DNA from: Kiritimatiellia bacterium
GTDB taxonomy: Bacteria; Verrucomicrobiota; Kiritimatiellia; RFP12; UBA1067
Reading direction: 5' to 3'
Assembly (NCBI GenBank): GCA_028707675.1
Contig: JAQWAM010000064.1
Location: forward strand, 1 to 7,025
Length of the DNA: 7,025 bases
A program made the translations under genes and the position numbers. The notes beneath the pieces are model-generated. The model had not been told where the DNA came from. It saw nothing but the letters and a program-made list of their open reading frames with translations, and did no database searches. Of this stretch, positions 6,201 through 7,025 are shown piece after piece; the stretch's first letter is position 1; each line of letters starts with the position of its first letter.

Positions 6201-7025
6201 GTCGCCGAGGTCGTGCGACATGACGCGCGGGAGGTGACGCTCACGCTCGACCGTCCGCTTCCGGAGGGCTTCGGCGTCGGTGACGCGGTCGAGAACGCAG
6301 ACTATCAGTGCGCCGCGACGTTCCGCGGCAACACTGTGCGTTTCAACCGCGCGCGCGGCACGCTCTTTACGACACCCAAACCGGTGCTGATCGAGTCAAA
6401 CCTCTTCGATCGCGTGTCGGGTTCGGCGATTCTCTACGCAGGCGACGCGCATTACTGGTTCGAGTCGGGCGCGTGCCGCGAGTCGGTAATCCGCGGCAAC
6501 GTTTTCCGCAACTGCATGACCTCTTACGGCAGCCACGGCTATTGCAACGGCATCCTCTCGTTCTGCCCGGAGGTGCACGACATCGCCCGGCAGAAGAAAC
6601 GATATCACGGCAACATCACGGTAGCTGACAACCGCTTCGAGACGTTCGACGTGCCGCTCGTCTACGCATATTCGGTTGACGGGCTCGTCTTCAGAAACAA
6701 CCGTGTCGTCCGCAATTCCCTGTACCGGGGCGCGGGCAAGCCGAAGTTCATCGTCGAGCACAGCGAGCACGTCAAAACCGACGAGGGATTTCAGTTCCTG
6801 AACGTAGTGTGCTTTGCACCCGGCAAGGAGGATGTCGCTGCCAAAGACATGATCGAATATACGGAAAAAACCGGCAACGAAATCGTCATCTATTCACTTA
6901 CGCTCCATCCGGAGGGCAAACCGGCCTGGAAGAAAGTCGAGGCGGCGGTGGCTAGTTACCGCAGATTCGCGAAGGCGCTCGAGGGCACTGATGTGCGGCC
7001 GGCGATCCTGCTGCAGGCGATCCTG
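3198..7025 (+). CDS. Secreted multimodular galactosidase: GH2 - GH110 - unknown module, 3'-truncated
   Basis: A single frame of 1276 codons without a stop runs from ATG 3198 off the window end, so the protein is larger still. Residues 1-19 form a signal peptide with probable cleavage at AFA|D. Residues ~20-638 are a complete GH2 protein: sugar-binding beta-sandwich, Ig-like domain, TIM barrel and C-terminal Ig-like domain. Residues ~652-1194 are a complete GH110-like right-handed beta-helix. From ~1195 a third module begins that I do not recognise. Predicted role: outside the cytoplasm, removal of beta-linked galactose (GH2) and alpha-1,3-linked galactose (GH110) from non-reducing ends. Catalytic residues expected for both families are present, so neither half looks degenerate. 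The modules abut with almost no linker. The 75-nt gap behind the rhamnosidase suggests the same operon. Each family is normally found as a stand-alone enzyme, so the fusion is unusual. An assembly chimera is unlikely, because the frame and codon usage continue smoothly through both joins, but this has not been tested. Confidence 0.9.
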   Translation, partial: MNRNVFSLCAILLALAAFADRKVTSLSGDGWTLDGEPVSVPHTWNAVDGCDGGVNPPGTFTSCRASSYVRKAATYARALPDPAPGKRQFVKCEAVSIKAAVRVNGREVGRHRGAFTAFCFEVTDFLKPAGNRIEIVADNTLDEDIPPIVGDFTMYGGVYRDVYFIETDPVCIDLVTDGADGVIIDADPKTGEVVARVNVLGGTNETQRFIFPDPKLWSPERPAMYSLKIAINQKGATDAVDIPFGFRSIRFDDTGFYLNGERRKFRGACRHQDREGKGWAVSREDEADDVGMMKKMGCDAVRTAHYPQSRNFLDACDKAGLMVWIETVLVNEVTFSETFHSNMLQQTREMVAQRRNHPSIVVWGLFNEIYSGSKHKAGTIEKYLEEVRELFRAMDTSRKVVCASNQYGRKELSQVADFCAFNVYPAWYDVRPWYFRRLDRDGRMMRELLVKLRETNGLPSIGIGEYGAGGSVRRHNEPFLALPYAKRDDAEEYQVAYHYCNYRAIRDDDKVWGSFIWQMFDSGSDLQHEPGRPGCNTKGLVEFDHKTPKDAFYFYKAIWNREPMLHLTGSRRKAVTNLTTTVFGFCNAGKADFFLNGEKYGEQAPDDLAAVIWENVPLKPGKNTITLKCGKLKESMTLQAPDRVKIAADEKNPVKSFKAAAAKLSPAGGVIEFERGEYRIPESSATDMRFYISNHDQSDVHRVAFPIIGATNLTIKANGSVFVFGGKPIPFAVIDSRDVTLKGFSVDSSYAFMPELVITGFKDGKTIARMDPARHPHRVKDGRILFSGEGWEFPVHHAKLFDGETRELVERSGDIPYKGKAEELSADTLALEYDFSKRGQGGKIGDVVVFRPPLRPCPGVFVSGSENTVLEDVAIHSSLGMALIAQRSGNVTWRGTGSPEDRKSGVFPRKATGRYASAHADASHFSNVKGQVTVENCLFEGMMDDAINVHSTCLFVTNVVAPNAIRCRYMHPQAVGFDIFLPREKLRFIDGDTLETGPEVVVAEVVRHDAREVTLTLDRPLPEGFGVGDAVENADYQCAATFRGNTVRFNRARGTLFTTPKPVLIESNLFDRVSGSAILYAGDAHYWFESGACRESVIRGNVFRNCMTSYGSHGYCNGILSFCPEVHDIARQKKRYHGNITVADNRFETFDVPLVYAYSVDGLVFRNNRVVRNSLYRGAGKPKFIVEHSEHVKTDEGFQFLNVVCFAPGKEDVAAKDMIEYTEKTGNEIVIYSLTLHPEGKPAWKKVEAAVASYRRFAKALEGTDVRPAILLQAIL
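3255..5111 (+). other. GH2 beta-galactosidase-like module
   Basis: Residues 20-638 of the multimodular protein. The sugar-binding domain shows VPHTWNAVDG near the start and YGGVYRDV at 155-162. An Ig-like domain ends at LWSPERP. The TIM barrel starts at FGFRSI (244) and carries RHQD (His271) and RTAHYPQS (Arg302, His305). NHPSIVVWGLFNE ends in Glu368, the acid/base. GIGEYGAGG holds Glu465, the nucleophile, and WQMFD (Trp517, Asp521) lies near the barrel end. A C-terminal Ig-like domain (FFLNGEKYGE and LKPGKNTI) closes the module at about 638. All are standard GH2 landmarks in the usual order, for a retaining exo-enzyme. Beta-galactosidase is the commonest activity for this sequence type, but beta-glucuronidase, beta-mannosidase or arabinopyranosidase activity cannot be excluded. 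Confidence 0.88.
5094..5105 (+). promoter_or_regulatory. Possible internal ribosome binding site and ATG at the GH2/GH110 join
   Basis: AAGGA at 5094-5098 is followed after 4 nt by ATG 5103 (Met636), in frame, within a few codons of where GH2 ends and GH110 begins. It could give a shorter product holding GH110 and the third module, or be a relic of a once separate start. The product would lack a signal peptide and the spacing is short. Met636 also fits as part of the last GH2 strand, so chance is quite possible. Confidence 0.2.
5151..6779 (+). other. GH110 alpha-1,3-galactosidase-like module
   Basis: Residues ~652-1194 of the multimodular protein. It opens with KNPVKSFKAAAAKL and GGVIEFERGEYRI, the usual first helix and strand of this beta-helix family. 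RFYISNHDQ, the FVFGGKPIPF region, GWEFPVHHAKLFDGETRE and PGVFVSGSENTVLEDVAIH follow in the family order. The signature region holds HADASHF with Asp921 and FEGMMDDAINVH with Asp944 and Asp945. The spacing of 23 and 24 residues equals that of the catalytic Asp321/Asp344/Asp345 reported for a Pseudoalteromonas GH110 enzyme (from memory). Short beta-helix repeats such as VIRGNVFRN, ITVADNRFE and LVFRNNRV end the module. GH110 enzymes are inverting exo-alpha-1,3-galactosidases, acting on blood group B or linear Gal-alpha-1,3-Gal. The exact specificity here is unknown. It has no signal peptide of its own and depends on the GH2 end for export. Confidence 0.87.
6780..7025 (+). other. Start of an unrecognised third module, possibly a beta/alpha barrel
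   Basis: Residues 1195-1276, cut by the window end. The pattern is strand (FLNVVCFAP), helix (DVAAKDMIEYTEKTG), strand (EIVIYSLTLHPEG), helix (WKKVEAAVASYRRFAKALEG), strand (RPAILLQAIL). This resembles the opening beta-alpha-beta-alpha-beta units of a TIM barrel and is unlike the preceding beta-helix. In a protein built of glycosidases, a third catalytic barrel is the natural guess, but I do not recognise the family and see no catalytic motif in the part present. Confidence 0.5.

Noticed and set aside
6483..6720. Asn/Phe/Arg-rich repeats that might be a separate repeat protein
   Set aside because: They are the short rungs of the right-handed beta-helix that ends the GH110 module, in the same frame.
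6825..6834. Perfect AAGGAGG inside the third module, as if a new gene started
   Set aside because: The ATG directly after it is too close and out of frame, and the in-frame ATG at 6849 is 17 nt away. The bases simply encode Lys-Glu in a continuous frame.

Overview
The window is a GC-rich stretch of a bacterial carbohydrate-degradation locus. All genes lie on the + strand, closely packed and probably co-transcribed. The gene content is an alpha/beta-hydrolase (esterase/S9 type), a GH78-type alpha-L-rhamnosidase and a large secreted galactosidase carrying GH2 and GH110 modules. Together with the codon usage this fits a polysaccharide- or mucin-degrading bacterium of the Verrucomicrobiota/Kiritimatiellota/Lentisphaerota group; Bacteroidota is less likely given the high GC. 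This assignment is inference: no rRNA or other phylogenetic marker is present.

Layout: (1) 1-705 is the 3' part of an alpha/beta-hydrolase gene whose start lies upstream of the window. (2) 702-3122 is a complete 806-residue secreted GH78-like alpha-L-rhamnosidase, joined to gene 1 by an ATGA stop/start overlap. (3) 3123-3197 is a 75-nt gap with a Shine-Dalgarno sequence, a tiny possible leader ORF and no visible terminator. (4) 3198 to the window end is one uninterrupted reading frame of at least 1276 codons. I read it codon by codon and found no stop. It encodes a signal peptide, a full GH2 beta-galactosidase-like module, a full GH110 alpha-1,3-galactosidase-like module (right-handed beta-helix), and the first ~80 residues of a third module that I do not recognise, whose beta/alpha pattern looks like the start of a barrel.

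The main point of interest is this last gene. It puts a putative exo-beta-galactosidase and a putative exo-alpha-1,3-galactosidase, both with their expected catalytic acids, on one exported polypeptide, followed by an unidentified third domain. The two activities would be consecutive steps on a glycan with alternating alpha-1,3 and beta-linked galactose (carrageenan-like chains, or Gal-alpha-1,3-Gal-beta caps on animal glycans). The neighbouring rhamnosidase and esterase-like hydrolase would remove rhamnose and, possibly, acyl groups from the same or a related substrate. Substrate assignments are inference.

I saw no RNA genes, insertion sequences, CRISPR arrays, attachment sites or terminators. 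The many other long open frames, including antisense ones of 290 and 436 codons, are shadows of the real genes in GC-rich DNA.
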